A DNA stretch of 47,683 nucleotides from G001797105 sp964528155 (GCA_964528155.1 CAZGRL010000023.1:1-47683), one strand, 5' to 3'; shown: positions 1 to 8,062, numbered from the stretch's first letter. A program made the numbers and translations. The notes: generated by a model from the sequence alone, not told the origin.

Positions 1-9
1 TCCCGACCG

Positions 10-38
10 TTGACAAGGCCCCACTCGACCTTTATAAT
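10..38 (+). promoter_or_regulatory. Consensus sigma-A type promoter of the rplU operon
   Basis: The -35 box TTGACA lies at 10-15 and the -10 box TATAAT at 33-38, separated by exactly 17 bp, so both hexamers match the consensus perfectly. Transcription should start near 45, which gives rplU a leader of about 110 nt. This is the strongest promoter seen in the window and fits a highly expressed ribosomal protein operon. Confidence 0.88.
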
Positions 39-44
39 CCTCGA

Positions 45-157
45 GCCTGCCCCACCACTCCAGGTTGGGGCGGACGTATGAATCGCCAACTTCCCCGCCG
101 TCCGGCCTCGTGGCGAATTGGCTGGCGCGGCGGCGAAGCGAAGCTGGAGAGAATCAC
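45..157 (+). promoter_or_regulatory. 5' leader of rplU, possible L21-type autoregulatory leader
   Basis: The predicted untranslated leader is about 113 nt, unusually long beside the short leaders elsewhere in the window. It contains a hairpin with arms GCCCCA and TGGGGC at about 49-71. Several bacteria regulate L21 operons through mRNA leaders that bind a ribosomal protein. Whether this leader does so is inference: I see no match to a named leader motif. Confidence 0.35.
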
Positions 158-682
158 ATGGAATATGCCATGTTTGAGTCGGGCGGGAAACAGTACGTCG
201 CCCGTCCGGGCGAGACGGTCGAGGTCGATCATCTTCCACTGAACGTCGGTGTCAAAGCCGAGTTCAAGGAGGTCCTGCTCGTCAGCGACGGCTCAAAGGT
301 TAGCGTGGGAACGCCGTACGTCGAAGGCGCCATGGTCTCTGCGAAGGTCCTCGGCCATGTCAGGGCCCCCAAAGTGATTGTGTTCAAGTACATCCCGAAG
401 GAACGCTACCGACGCAAGCAAGGCCACCGGCAGCAATACACCAAGGTCGAAATCCAGGAGATTACGATCCCGGGCAAGGCGGCCGGTCGGGCCACGCAAG
501 AGGCGGATGCCGAAGCCGGCGCCCCGGTCGAAGAGAAGCCGCCGCGGGCTCGCAAGACCGCTACAAAGAGCAAGACGACAAAGAAGACGAGCGCCAAAGG
601 GACGAAAACGACGTCCAAGTCGGCGAGCAAGAAATCGACCGCTAAGAAATCCACCAGGAAGAAAGCGGTCGACAAGGAATAG
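158..682 (+). CDS. rplU: 50S ribosomal protein L21 with a lysine-rich C-terminal tail
   Basis: This is L21 of the large ribosomal subunit, which binds 23S rRNA. The conserved core covers residues 1 to about 106, with FESGGKQYVA near the N-terminus and the basic RRKQGHRQQYTKV stretch at about 85-97. The family is usually about 103 residues; this protein has 174. The extra 68 or so residues are an acidic/proline linker followed by a Lys/Thr/Ser/Ala tail resembling a histone H1-type low-complexity tail. The start at 158 is chosen because GGAGAGA lies 6 nt upstream and the family begins here; an upstream in-frame ATG at 65 has no such support. It is first gene of rplU-rpmA-rpmE and is driven by the promoter at 10-38. 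The tail presumably adds RNA contacts, which is inference. Confidence 0.95.
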   Translation: MEYAMFESGGKQYVARPGETVEVDHLPLNVGVKAEFKEVLLVSDGSKVSVGTPYVEGAMVSAKVLGHVRAPKVIVFKYIPKERYRRKQGHRQQYTKVEIQEITIPGKAAGRATQEADAEAGAPVEEKPPRARKTATKSKTTKKTSAKGTKTTSKSASKKSTAKKSTRKKAVDKE

Positions 683-696
683 CGGAGAAGGCTGAG

Positions 697-951
697 ATGG
701 CACACAAAAAAGGTGGCGGCTCAAGCCGCAATGGACGCGACAGTCAATCGAAGCGCTTGGGCGTGAAGAAATACGCCGGCGAGGCCGTGCAATCGGGCTG
801 TATTCTTGTCCGGCAACGCGGCACGGCGATCCATCCCGGCCTGAACGTCGGCCGCGGGGGTGACGATACGCTGTTCGCCACAAGCAACGGTTTCGTCTCT
901 TTCGACTTCGCCAGAGGCGGCCGGAAAAGGGTCAACGTCATCCCGGCCTGA
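697..951 (+). CDS. rpmA: 50S ribosomal protein L27
   Basis: L27 lies near the peptidyl transferase centre and helps position tRNA. The 84-residue protein has family length and begins MAHKKGGGSSRNGRDS, the typical N-terminal arm, followed by KRLGVKKYAGE and a conserved QRGT segment. There is no sign of the N-terminal cleavage extension found in Firmicutes L27. It starts 14 bp after the rplU stop, with GGAGAAGG upstream as ribosome binding site, and is cotranscribed with rplU, the standard bacterial arrangement. Confidence 0.97.
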   Translation: MAHKKGGGSSRNGRDSQSKRLGVKKYAGEAVQSGCILVRQRGTAIHPGLNVGRGGDDTLFATSNGFVSFDFARGGRKRVNVIPA

Positions 952-1055
952 ATCAGGAACCACTGCGTCCGGTCATCAGGCAGGCTGAGTTCCGTCCCCG
1001 GGAATCAGCCGCCGTAGGGCGGGGCGCATACGCTACGGGGAAAGGATGCGCGAAC

Positions 1056-1523
1056 ATGAGGCAAGGTATTCATCCGAAGTACTTTCCCAATGCAACTGTC
1101 ATCTGCGCTTGCGGCAACACCTGGCACACGGGCTCGACGGTCGAAGAGATACACACAGACGTGTGCTCCGAGTGTCACCCGTTCTACACCGGCGAGCAGC
1201 GGATTGTCGATACCGAGGGTCAGGTCGATCGCTTCTACAAGAAGCTCCAGGCCCGTCAGGAGTATATCGAGGAGCAGCAGGCGCGCGAAGAGGCCCGCAC
1301 CTCTCCCGATCTGCCGATCGCGGCCCTTGAGCTGGGGACTCGCGCCGAGGCCTCGTTGACCAACGCCGGGATCACGATCGTCGGCCAGGCCCTCGAGCGG
1401 ATGGCCGAGGGGGATGATGCGCTATTGGCGATCGAGGGATTCGGCCGGAAGAGTCTGGTCGACCTGAAGCGCCGGCTTCGCCAACGCGGCTTCCAGCTCC
1501 CGGAGGCGGCCGAAACGGCCTAG
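1056..1523 (+). CDS. rpmE: 50S ribosomal protein L31 fused to an RNA polymerase alpha-CTD-like domain
   Basis: Residues 1 to about 66 are a zinc-binding L31: MRQGIHPKYF at the start and four cysteines C17, C19, C37 and C40 that form the C+ type zinc site. A charged helical linker (about 67-84) leads into residues 85-149, which align well with the C-terminal domain of RpoA: LELGTR, then an IVG turn, then GFGRKSL and RGFQL. The DNA-contact positions equivalent to E. coli alpha R265, K298 and S299 are kept (R96, K132, S133), while N268 is replaced by Ala (A99). The protein is 155 residues, about twice a normal L31 (65-75). The start at 1056 has GGGGAAAGGA upstream. It follows rpmA by 104 bp and a terminator follows at 1563. 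The fusion is seen in one uninterrupted frame; its function is unknown. Confidence 0.92.
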   Translation: MRQGIHPKYFPNATVICACGNTWHTGSTVEEIHTDVCSECHPFYTGEQRIVDTEGQVDRFYKKLQARQEYIEEQQAREEARTSPDLPIAALELGTRAEASLTNAGITIVGQALERMAEGDDALLAIEGFGRKSLVDLKRRLRQRGFQLPEAAETA

Positions 1524-1562
1524 CTACCAGATCCGCGGGACAAACTGACAGAACGCCAATCA

Positions 1563-1590
1563 GGCGCGGGATCACACCCGCGCCTTCTTC
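1563..1590 (+). terminator. Terminator after rpmE
   Basis: A perfect 8-bp stem, GGCGCGGG at 1563-1570 and CCCGCGCC at 1577-1584, closes a 6-nt loop and is followed by TTCTTCTC. The stem and pyrimidine/T-rich tail fit an intrinsic terminator ending the rplU-rpmA-rpmE transcript 40 bp after its last stop codon. Confidence 0.75.
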
Positions 1591-1691
1591 TCGCAAGCTC
1601 AGCTGATCTCAACAGGATTCGCCAGCTGCCCCCGGCGGATGGGGATCCGTTGGATCCGTCTCCAAGAATCGCCGCCCGGCCAGTCCTGTGG

Positions 1692-1720
1692 TTTTCCCGG
1701 CGCAGGGGCTGGTGTAGACT
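1692..1720 (+). promoter_or_regulatory. Possible promoter of the tdk-hpt-cca operon
   Basis: TTTTCC at 1692-1697 and TAGACT at 1715-1720 are 17 bp apart. The -10 box is reasonable and the -35 box is weak. It lies 52 nt before the tdk start and just after the rpmE terminator, where a promoter is needed. Confidence 0.4.
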
Positions 1721-1772
1721 GGAAGCAGTACGCCCCGGTGCTCCTCCAATCCTATACCCCCGCAGGAGGCAC

Positions 1773-2345
1773 ATGCCCCATACCTCAGGCAGCATCGAAG
1801 TCATCACCGGGTCCATGTTCAGCGGTAAGACGGATGAGCTGATCCGTCGCCTGCGAAGGGCTCGAATCGCCAAACAGGCGGTCCAGGTGTTCAAACCGAG
1901 CCTCGATACGCGCTTCGGTGTCGGCAAACTCACTTCGCACGCCGGGAGTGAGTTCGAGGCGACACCGGTCGAGTCGGCCCGGTCAATCCTCGACCGCCTG
2001 GTCAGCGACACGACGGTCGTCGCCATCGACGAGGCGCAGTTCTTCCACCCGGACGTGATCCAGGTCACTCAGGAATTGGCCCAGCGAGGTTTGCGCGTGA
2101 TCGTCGCCGGACTCGACACGGATTTTCGCGGAGAACCATTCGGCCCGATGCCTCAGCTCATGGCCGAGGCCGAGCGGGTCGACAAGTTGCAGGCGATCTG
2201 CATGGTCTGCGGAGAACCCGCCTCGCGAACCCAACGACTGATCGATGGTCAACCAGCGCGCTACGACGATCCCGTTGTTGTCGTCGGGGCGAGCGAACTC
2301 TATGAAGCGCGCTGTCGGGCCCATCATGAAGTCCTACGGGATTGA
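1773..2345 (+). CDS. tdk: Thymidine kinase (type II)
   Basis: The enzyme phosphorylates thymidine to dTMP with ATP in pyrimidine salvage. It has 190 residues, the usual size of the small tetrameric type. Visible motifs are the P-loop GSMFSGKT (13-20), the DEAQFF segment (86-91) with the likely catalytic base E87, and the structural zinc ligands C143-x2-C146 and C181-x2-H184. The start at 1773 has a perfect AGGAGG at 1764-1769; a longer frame upstream lacks support. The hpt start codon follows 2 bp after the stop, so tdk, hpt and the CCA enzyme form a tight nucleotide/tRNA operon. Confidence 0.95.
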   Translation: MPHTSGSIEVITGSMFSGKTDELIRRLRRARIAKQAVQVFKPSLDTRFGVGKLTSHAGSEFEATPVESARSILDRLVSDTTVVAIDEAQFFHPDVIQVTQELAQRGLRVIVAGLDTDFRGEPFGPMPQLMAEAERVDKLQAICMVCGEPASRTQRLIDGQPARYDDPVVVVGASELYEARCRAHHEVLRD

Positions 2346-2347
2346 CG

Positions 2348-2905
2348 ATGAAAGACTACACAGAGTTCCTCCAGGATATTCTGATCACGGAAGATGAGCT
2401 GCAGGCTCGAGTGCTTGAGCTCGGAGCCGAGATCAGTCGAGATTACGTCGGACAGGAACTGCTTCTGATTTGCGTCCTTCGCGGCGGGGTGATGTTCCTG
2501 ACAGACTTGATGCGGGCGCTGACCATCCCGCACGCCATCGACTTCATGGCCGTCTCATCGTACGGCGTCGGAGCACGGAGCTCGCGCGGTGAAGTGCGCA
2601 TCACGCTGGATCTCACGACAGCCGTAGAAGGGCGCAACTTGCTCCTCGTCGAGGACATCATCGATAGCGGGAATACGATCGCTTCGATCCTCGAGCTGCT
2701 GAACACCCGCCAACCGAAGAGCATGCGGGTGTGCGCTTTGCTCGACAAGGCCGAACGGCGGGAAGCGGTCGTGCCCATTCACTACCGCGGCTTCACCATC
2801 CCCAACAAGTTCGTCTTCGGGTACGGCCTCGATCTGGATGAGTACTACCGAAACCTGCCTTTCATCGGCGTGGTTCAGCCGGACAAATACCTTCAGCCGG
2901 ACTAA
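2348..2905 (+). CDS. hpt: Hypoxanthine (guanine) phosphoribosyltransferase
   Basis: The enzyme converts hypoxanthine or guanine plus PRPP to IMP or GMP in purine salvage. The 185-residue protein is of normal length and carries the PRPP-binding motif VEDIIDSGNT at 101-110, the flexible-loop region around SSYGVG (70-75), and the CVLRGG segment at 42-47. ATG at 2348 is preferred to the TTG two codons upstream. It sits 2 bp after tdk, suggesting translational coupling, and 11 bp before the CCA nucleotidyltransferase. Confidence 0.94.
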   Translation: MKDYTEFLQDILITEDELQARVLELGAEISRDYVGQELLLICVLRGGVMFLTDLMRALTIPHAIDFMAVSSYGVGARSSRGEVRITLDLTTAVEGRNLLLVEDIIDSGNTIASILELLNTRQPKSMRVCALLDKAERREAVVPIHYRGFTIPNKFVFGYGLDLDEYYRNLPFIGVVQPDKYLQPD

Positions 2906-2916
2906 ACTCCAGTTCC

Positions 2917-4443
2917 ATGTCATCTCCTAAACCGCTCCCCGAATCGATCTGGCAGACGTTGGTCCGCCTGACAAGAGACAGCCAGGTATGGTTGGTCGGC
3001 GGGGCGCTCAGAGATCACCTGATCCAGCGCAGAACGTTTGACGCCGATTTCGCCGTGGCCGGGGATGCACGTCGTCTGGCGCGCAGAATGGCGGATCAGC
3101 TCGGGGGCGACTATTACGACCTGGATCGGGAGAGAGGTACAGGGCGGGTTCTGCTCGAACGCAACAGCCCCGAACCGTGGATCCTCGACTTCGCCGTTCT
3201 GCGGGGCGGTACGATCGAAGACGATTTGCGAGCCAGAGATTTCACCGTGAACGCACTCGGAATCGATCTGGCCGAACCCGACCGTTTGATCGATCCGACG
3301 GGCGGGGTGCGCGATCTCAAGGACGGGATCCTTCGGGCGTGCAGCGAACGGGCGGTCGCTGAAGACCCAGTTCGCAGCCTCCGAGCCATCCGCATCGCCG
3401 CTGACCTGGGCTATCGTATTGAGGCGGACACCCTTCGCCAGGTTGAGGCGGCCGCCCAGGCGCTGCAGACTGTCTCTGTGGAACGCGTGCGAGACGAACT
3501 CTTCCGGATCCTGGGCGGGGAGAATCCGGTGGGGCCGATACGCACACTGGCCCATCTGGGCTTGCTCACCGCAATACTTCCGGAGGTGACGAATATCCGA
3601 GGTGTGGCCCAGTCGCCTCCGCATGCGTACGACGCCTTCGAGCATACACTGGCGGTCCTCGAGTGTCTCACCCGTGTGATGGCGGTCCTTCGACCGTCTC
3701 ATGATGCTGAGATTGCTTCAAGGATGACGCTGGCCGAGGTCAGTCTAAAACTGGGGCGCTTCCGATCCGAGCTGGGCGACCATCTGAGCGCCAGCCCAAC
3801 GCCGGGAAGACAGGTCCGACAACTTCTGTTCCTGGCGACACTCTTTCACGATGTCGGGAAAGCCCACGCGAGTACGATTGCCGACGACGGTCGAATCCGT
3901 TTCCCCGGACACGAAGAATCCTCCGCCGCCATGATACGCGAGCGGGCGCGCAAGCTCAGGCTGAGTGCGCGCGAGATCGCAAGGCTGGTCACTGTCGTCC
4001 GCTGCCATGACTTGCCGGCAGCGCTGGATCGCGCTCGTCAGATCACGCGGCGGTCGATCTATCGCTACTTCGACCAAACGGGTGAGGCCGGGATCGATAT
4101 CGGGCTGCTGTCCGTGGCCGATCGATTAGGGATGTACGTGCCGCCGATCCCTCAGGATGTCTGGCGACGGCGGGTGGATGTCGTCCGCGCCCTCTTCGAG
4201 GCGTGGTTTGAGGGTGAGTGGCTGCACCCGCCCCGCCTTCTCTCGGGCGACGAACTTGGCGATATCCTGGGTGTCCCACCCGGGCCGGAGTTGGGCCACC
4301 TCCTGGCGGCGGTTCGAGAAGCGCAGGCTGCCGGGGAAGTGAACACTCGAGAGCAAGCCGTCGGGCTGGCCAGACGATTGCACGAAGGCCCATCATCCTA
4401 TTCGGACACTGATTCCGGGGGCGCTCCTGCCGACGTGGTGTGA
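2917..4443 (+). CDS. CCA tRNA nucleotidyltransferase / poly(A) polymerase family protein with HD domain
   Basis: This is a class II tRNA nucleotidyltransferase that builds or repairs the 3' CCA end of tRNAs. Visible features are the nucleotidyltransferase signature GGALRD (28-33) with the metal-binding DAD (42-44), RDFTVNA (107-113), and the head-domain motif DPVRSLRAIRI (150-160). A C-terminal HD phosphohydrolase domain has HDVGK at 311-315, as in the longer CCA enzymes. The 508 residues fit that two-domain class. Sequence alone cannot separate CCA-adding, A-adding and poly(A) polymerase members. Both tRNA genes in this window lack a full encoded CCA, so at least one CC(A)-adding or A-adding enzyme is needed in this genome. 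Confidence 0.88.
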   Translation: MSSPKPLPESIWQTLVRLTRDSQVWLVGGALRDHLIQRRTFDADFAVAGDARRLARRMADQLGGDYYDLDRERGTGRVLLERNSPEPWILDFAVLRGGTIEDDLRARDFTVNALGIDLAEPDRLIDPTGGVRDLKDGILRACSERAVAEDPVRSLRAIRIAADLGYRIEADTLRQVEAAAQALQTVSVERVRDELFRILGGENPVGPIRTLAHLGLLTAILPEVTNIRGVAQSPPHAYDAFEHTLAVLECLTRVMAVLRPSHDAEIASRMTLAEVSLKLGRFRSELGDHLSASPTPGRQVRQLLFLATLFHDVGKAHASTIADDGRIRFPGHEESSAAMIRERARKLRLSAREIARLVTVVRCHDLPAALDRARQITRRSIYRYFDQTGEAGIDIGLLSVADRLGMYVPPIPQDVWRRRVDVVRALFEAWFEGEWLHPPRLLSGDELGDILGVPPGPELGHLLAAVREAQAAGEVNTREQAVGLARRLHEGPSSYSDTDSGGAPADVV

Positions 4444-4572
4444 GCCATCGTGCCAACGAGCATATGCGCCGCTTCTCAGTGCGCTTCATCCCCGGGTACA
4501 CATAATCAGCTTTCTCAGAACAAGCGCTCCCATCCAAGGCACGTGCGGCGCACAACGTAGCCGGAGCAGTGC

Positions 4573-5796
4573 ATGGCCCGCAAGATCCTTCACGTAGACC
4601 TGGATGCCTTCTTCTGTTCGGTCGAAGAGAAGCTTGACCCCGACTTGCGGGGTCGTGCGTTCATCGTCGGCGGGACCCCGGACGGGAGGGGCGTCGTGGC
4701 CTCGGCTTCGTATGCCGCGCGCAAGTTCGGCGTCAGATCGGCAATGCCCACCGCGCAGGCGATCCGGCAATGCCCGGATCTGATCATCGTCCGATCAAGA
4801 CATGGAACTTATGGCGAGTACTCAAGGCTTGTGATGGAGATTCTTAGGGACGCGGCGCCCGTCGTCGAGCAGATCTCTATCGACGAAGCGTTCATGGACG
4901 TCAGCGATGATCCGACACCGGGGGAAGAGATCGCCCGGCGGCTGCAGGCTGATATCATGGCACAGCACGACTTGCCGACGTCATGGGGTGTTGCCTCCAG
5001 CAAGCTGGTGGCGAAGATTGCCACAGAGATCGGAAAGCCTCGCGGTTTAATCGTGGTCCCCGCCGGCGGGGAGGCTGATTTCCTGGCGCCGTTGCCGGTC
5101 AACATGCTCTGGGGCGTCGGACCGAAGACCCAGGCACGCCTGGCCGACCTGGGAGTGTCCCGAATAGGAGATCTGGCGGCGATGGAGCCCTATCGCTTGA
5201 AGCAGATCTTCGGCGAGCGTGGCCCGGAACTTGCAGCACGGGCGAGAGGATCGGACGACAGCCCGGTGGTGGCGTACCATGAGCCACGTTCACTGTCGAA
5301 CGAGACCACGTTCGCCCGGGACGTCTCAGACGAATCGCACCTCCAGCAGACGCTGAGGTCGTTGAGCGACGAGGTTGGCAGCAGGTTGCGCGACGCCTCT
5401 CTTGCAGGACGGACGATCCGGATCAAGGTTCGGTGGGCGGATTTCAAGACCCTCACCAGACAGGTGAGGCTGGCCCAGCCGACAGACCAGGACGGCGAGA
5501 TCTATCATGCCGCCCTGGAGCTATTCGAGAAGGTCTGGGAACGGGGGCGGCAGGTTCGCTTGCTGGGCGTCGGGGTCAGCGAGCTCGGGCCGAAGTTGCG
5601 CCAGCTTGGTCTATTCGATCGGTCGTGGGAGCACGATGAGCGCCTACTGGATGCAATCGACGCGATACGGGCCAAGTACGGGCCGGGGGCAGTCCGGCGA
5701 GCCGGGTCATTGGCGCGCGGGGGGAAGGGAGAGCGCGCCGGAAAAGACATGCGGAAGCCCGGCGATCGAGACAAGCCTCCGAACGGGGCCGACTGA
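4573..5796 (+). CDS. dinB: DNA polymerase IV (Y-family translesion polymerase)
   Basis: DinB copies past damaged template bases with low fidelity. The catalytic acidic residues are D9 in HVDLDAFF and D104/E105 in SIDEAF; the steric-gate aromatic pair is F13-F14. The little-finger domain follows, and a beta-clamp binding motif QLGLF occurs at 344-348, with a basic, probably disordered tail after it. The 407-residue length is slightly longer than the usual 350-400 because of that tail. The gene stands alone after a 129-bp gap. A weak TTCTCA / TACACA pair at 4473-4502 may be its promoter. No clear LexA-type operator was recognised. Confidence 0.93.
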   Translation: MARKILHVDLDAFFCSVEEKLDPDLRGRAFIVGGTPDGRGVVASASYAARKFGVRSAMPTAQAIRQCPDLIIVRSRHGTYGEYSRLVMEILRDAAPVVEQISIDEAFMDVSDDPTPGEEIARRLQADIMAQHDLPTSWGVASSKLVAKIATEIGKPRGLIVVPAGGEADFLAPLPVNMLWGVGPKTQARLADLGVSRIGDLAAMEPYRLKQIFGERGPELAARARGSDDSPVVAYHEPRSLSNETTFARDVSDESHLQQTLRSLSDEVGSRLRDASLAGRTIRIKVRWADFKTLTRQVRLAQPTDQDGEIYHAALELFEKVWERGRQVRLLGVGVSELGPKLRQLGLFDRSWEHDERLLDAIDAIRAKYGPGAVRRAGSLARGGKGERAGKDMRKPGDRDKPPNGAD

Positions 5797-5856
5797 CTCG
5801 GGCAGGCGCCTCCCGATCGGCTCCGGCGCGTGGCTCGAGCCGGAGGCGCGTCGCTG

Positions 5857-6963
5857 ATGTACTCCCTCGAAGGTAAGGGCTATTTCATCTGGAAAATCCC
5901 GTACTGCGACCGGGGCGACCCGGTAGTCATGGTTGAACGCGCCCGTGCGGCAGGCCTGACCCACGTGCTGATCAAGATCGCAGATGGAGCCAACTGGGCC
6001 TACAACTACGACTACAAGACCAAAGTCGACTTCGTCCCGCCGGTGCTGGAGGCCTTCCATGAGGCCGGGATCGATGTGTGGGGTTGGCACTACGTGAGAG
6101 GCGATGACCCCGTCGGCGAAGCGCGGCTGGGGATCGACCGCGTGCGCGAGTTGGGGGTTGACGGCTACGTGATCGACGCGGAGATCGAATACAAGAAGCC
6201 AGGGAAACGTTTGGCCGCCAAGCGCTACATGAGTGAATTGCGCGCCGCGCTCCCGAACCTTCCGATGGCCCTGAGCACGTTTCGCTATCCTGCACGTCAC
6301 TCTCAACTGCCATACGCCGAGTTCCTGCAGGCCTGCGACTATGCCATGCCCCAGGTATATTTCGAAGGCGCCCACAACCCCGACGAACAACTCCAGATGA
6401 GCTTCGATCAATTCTCCGCGCTCCATCCCTCCAGGCCGGTCATACCCACAGCGCCGACGTATTCGATCGGAGGCTGGAGGCCGACGGTCGACGATATCAC
6501 GCTCTTCGGCCGGAAGGCTCTCGAACTGCGTATGTTGGGCATGAACGCCTGGAGTTGGGATTACGCCACGCGTTCCAATCAACTCGACCTGTGGGACGCG
6601 GTGGCCGATTTCGATTGGTCGCCGAAGCCGCCGGGCGAGGCCATCCCTGATGAGCTCATCAGCAATCTGAATTCACATGACGTCGGTTTCGTTCCGGCCA
6701 TGTACCTGAAAGATGCTGCCCACGTCACCGGTGCCCGAACTGCTGTCGGCGTGGAGGCGATCCAGGCTTGGTACACTCAGCTCTTCGGCCAGCTGCTGCC
6801 TGGCGCGACGTTCCAACTTACTGGGAAGCATGTCGCCGGTCGGACCACGCATTTCACCTGGAACGCCACAAGCGAGCGGGGAAGCGTCCGGGATGGGAAC
6901 GATACCCTCAGTCTCAAAGACGGCAAGATCCAGTACCACTACACCTATTTCACTCTGACCTGA
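5857..6963 (+). CDS. TIM-barrel glycosidase-like protein with C-terminal NTF2/SnoaL-like domain
   Basis: Residues 1 to about 255 look like a (beta/alpha)8 glycosidase fold: GYFIWKIP, HVLIKIADG, VWGWHYV, DGYVIDAEIEYK (a D-x-E pair as in GH25-like catalytic strands), YAMPQVYFEG and AWSWDYA occur at the spacing expected of barrel strands. Residues of about 285-368 resemble an NTF2/SnoaL domain (VEAIQAWYTQLFGQLLPG...). No signal peptide is seen, so the protein is probably cytoplasmic. The start at 5857 has GGAGG 10 nt upstream; a GTG start at 5830 is possible. I recognise the folds, not the function: a hydrolase acting on an intracellular glycan or peptidoglycan fragment is a guess. It follows dinB by 60 bp. 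Confidence 0.6.
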   Translation: MYSLEGKGYFIWKIPYCDRGDPVVMVERARAAGLTHVLIKIADGANWAYNYDYKTKVDFVPPVLEAFHEAGIDVWGWHYVRGDDPVGEARLGIDRVRELGVDGYVIDAEIEYKKPGKRLAAKRYMSELRAALPNLPMALSTFRYPARHSQLPYAEFLQACDYAMPQVYFEGAHNPDEQLQMSFDQFSALHPSRPVIPTAPTYSIGGWRPTVDDITLFGRKALELRMLGMNAWSWDYATRSNQLDLWDAVADFDWSPKPPGEAIPDELISNLNSHDVGFVPAMYLKDAAHVTGARTAVGVEAIQAWYTQLFGQLLPGATFQLTGKHVAGRTTHFTWNATSERGSVRDGNDTLSLKDGKIQYHYTYFTLT

Positions 6964-7070
6964 TCCAAGACTGCGCGTACTGCGTCACAAACGCGCTTTC
7001 CTTCATTCGCACAATCCTATCGAAAACGTTCAGCCCAGACGCTTCGAAGCCGCAGTTCAAGACATGAGGC

Positions 7071-7096
7071 CGCAGCGCGCCATTTCCCGCGCTGCG
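7071..7096 (+). terminator. Perfect hairpin in the 6964-7186 intergenic region
   Basis: CGCAGCGCG (7071-7079) and CGCGCTGCG (7088-7096) form a 9-bp perfect stem with an 8-nt loop. There is no T-tract on either side, so it may be a factor-dependent terminator or an operator. It lies 107 bp after the barrel protein and 90 bp before the LLM oxidoreductase. Nothing else was recognised in this 223-bp gap. Confidence 0.4.
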
Positions 7097-7186
7097 CAAT
7101 AGGGATTGGTATCATCGGCAGCGAACCCAAGACCCGATGGTACACTGTTACGCGCAACACAAATCGCCTTGAAGGAGACGCTGTCG

Positions 7187-8062
7187 ATGAAGGTGGGAGT
7201 GATCTACCCCCAATACGAATACGGAAACGACCCTGCCGCGATGCGCGACTACGCGCAGCTTGCCGAGTCGCTCAACTTCACCCACATCGAAGCCTACGAT
7301 CATGTCCTGGGAGCCAACCCGGACCGGCCTGGCGGCTGGAGGGGGCGCTACACATACCAGACGCCCTTCCAGGAGGTCTTTGTCCTGTTCGGGTATATCA
7401 GCGCGGTCACTGAACGGATCGGGTTCATGTCCGGCATCTTGATCCTGCCGCAGCGGCAGACGCCTGTTGTGGCAAAACAGGCCGCGACATTGGACGTCCT
7501 GAGCAAGGGCCGCATGCGTCTGGGCGTCGGGCTGGGATGGAACGAGATCGAATACATTTCGCTCGGTCAGAACTTCCACACCCGGGGCCGAAGGATCGAG
7601 GAGCAGGTTCAGCTGCTACGCAGGCTTTGGACCGAGCCTTTGGTGGAGTTCTCGGGACGCTGGGATCGTGTTGACGATGCCGGGCTCAATCCCATGCCCA
7701 TCCAGCAACCAATCCCGATCCTTTTCGGCGCACGTGCTGAGCCGGCGGTCCGCCGAGCGGCCCGGATCGGTGATGGATGGATCATGAACTTCAGAAAACC
7801 CGAAGACGCCCTGGCCGGGCTGGAGGTGTTGGATCGCACACTTGCCGAAGCGGGACGCACACGAGACGAATTCGTCGTCGAGGCGCGTCTGCCGTACGAC
7901 GAAGGTGACGCGACGGTATGGGAAAGCCTGATCCGGGATTGGCAAGCCGCCGGTGTGAATGACTTCGTCCTGAATACGATGGAGAGCGGGCTTAAGGGCC
8001 CGGAGGAGCACCAGGCAGCTATCCGGAGGTTCTCCGAGGCTGTGGATCTGGGCGCAGGCTGA
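7187..8062 (+). CDS. LLM-class (luciferase-like) flavin or F420-dependent oxidoreductase
   Basis: This is a member of the bacterial luciferase-like monooxygenase superfamily, which uses reduced FMN or coenzyme F420. The 291-residue TIM-barrel protein shows family landmarks: MKVGVIYPQYE at the start, TERIGFMSGILILPQRQ, AATLDVLSKGRMRLGVGLGW, and PIPILFGARAEPAVRRAARIGDG. The family gives the reaction type but not the substrate, and the choice between FMN and F420 cannot be made from sequence. The start at 7187 has AAGGAG at 7172-7177; a longer frame from 7106 is not needed. It is monocistronic. Confidence 0.88.
   Translation: MKVGVIYPQYEYGNDPAAMRDYAQLAESLNFTHIEAYDHVLGANPDRPGGWRGRYTYQTPFQEVFVLFGYISAVTERIGFMSGILILPQRQTPVVAKQAATLDVLSKGRMRLGVGLGWNEIEYISLGQNFHTRGRRIEEQVQLLRRLWTEPLVEFSGRWDRVDDAGLNPMPIQQPIPILFGARAEPAVRRAARIGDGWIMNFRKPEDALAGLEVLDRTLAEAGRTRDEFVVEARLPYDEGDATVWESLIRDWQAAGVNDFVLNTMESGLKGPEEHQAAIRRFSEAVDLGAG

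Noticed and set aside
293..883. Long minus-strand frame opposite rplU and rpmA
   Set aside because: It is antisense to well-supported ribosomal protein genes, has an arginine/leucine-rich composition typical of GC-rich shadow frames, and no ribosome binding site.
2342..2347. TTG start two codons upstream for hpt
   Set aside because: It would overlap the tdk stop, and ATG at 2348 begins the conserved N-terminus.
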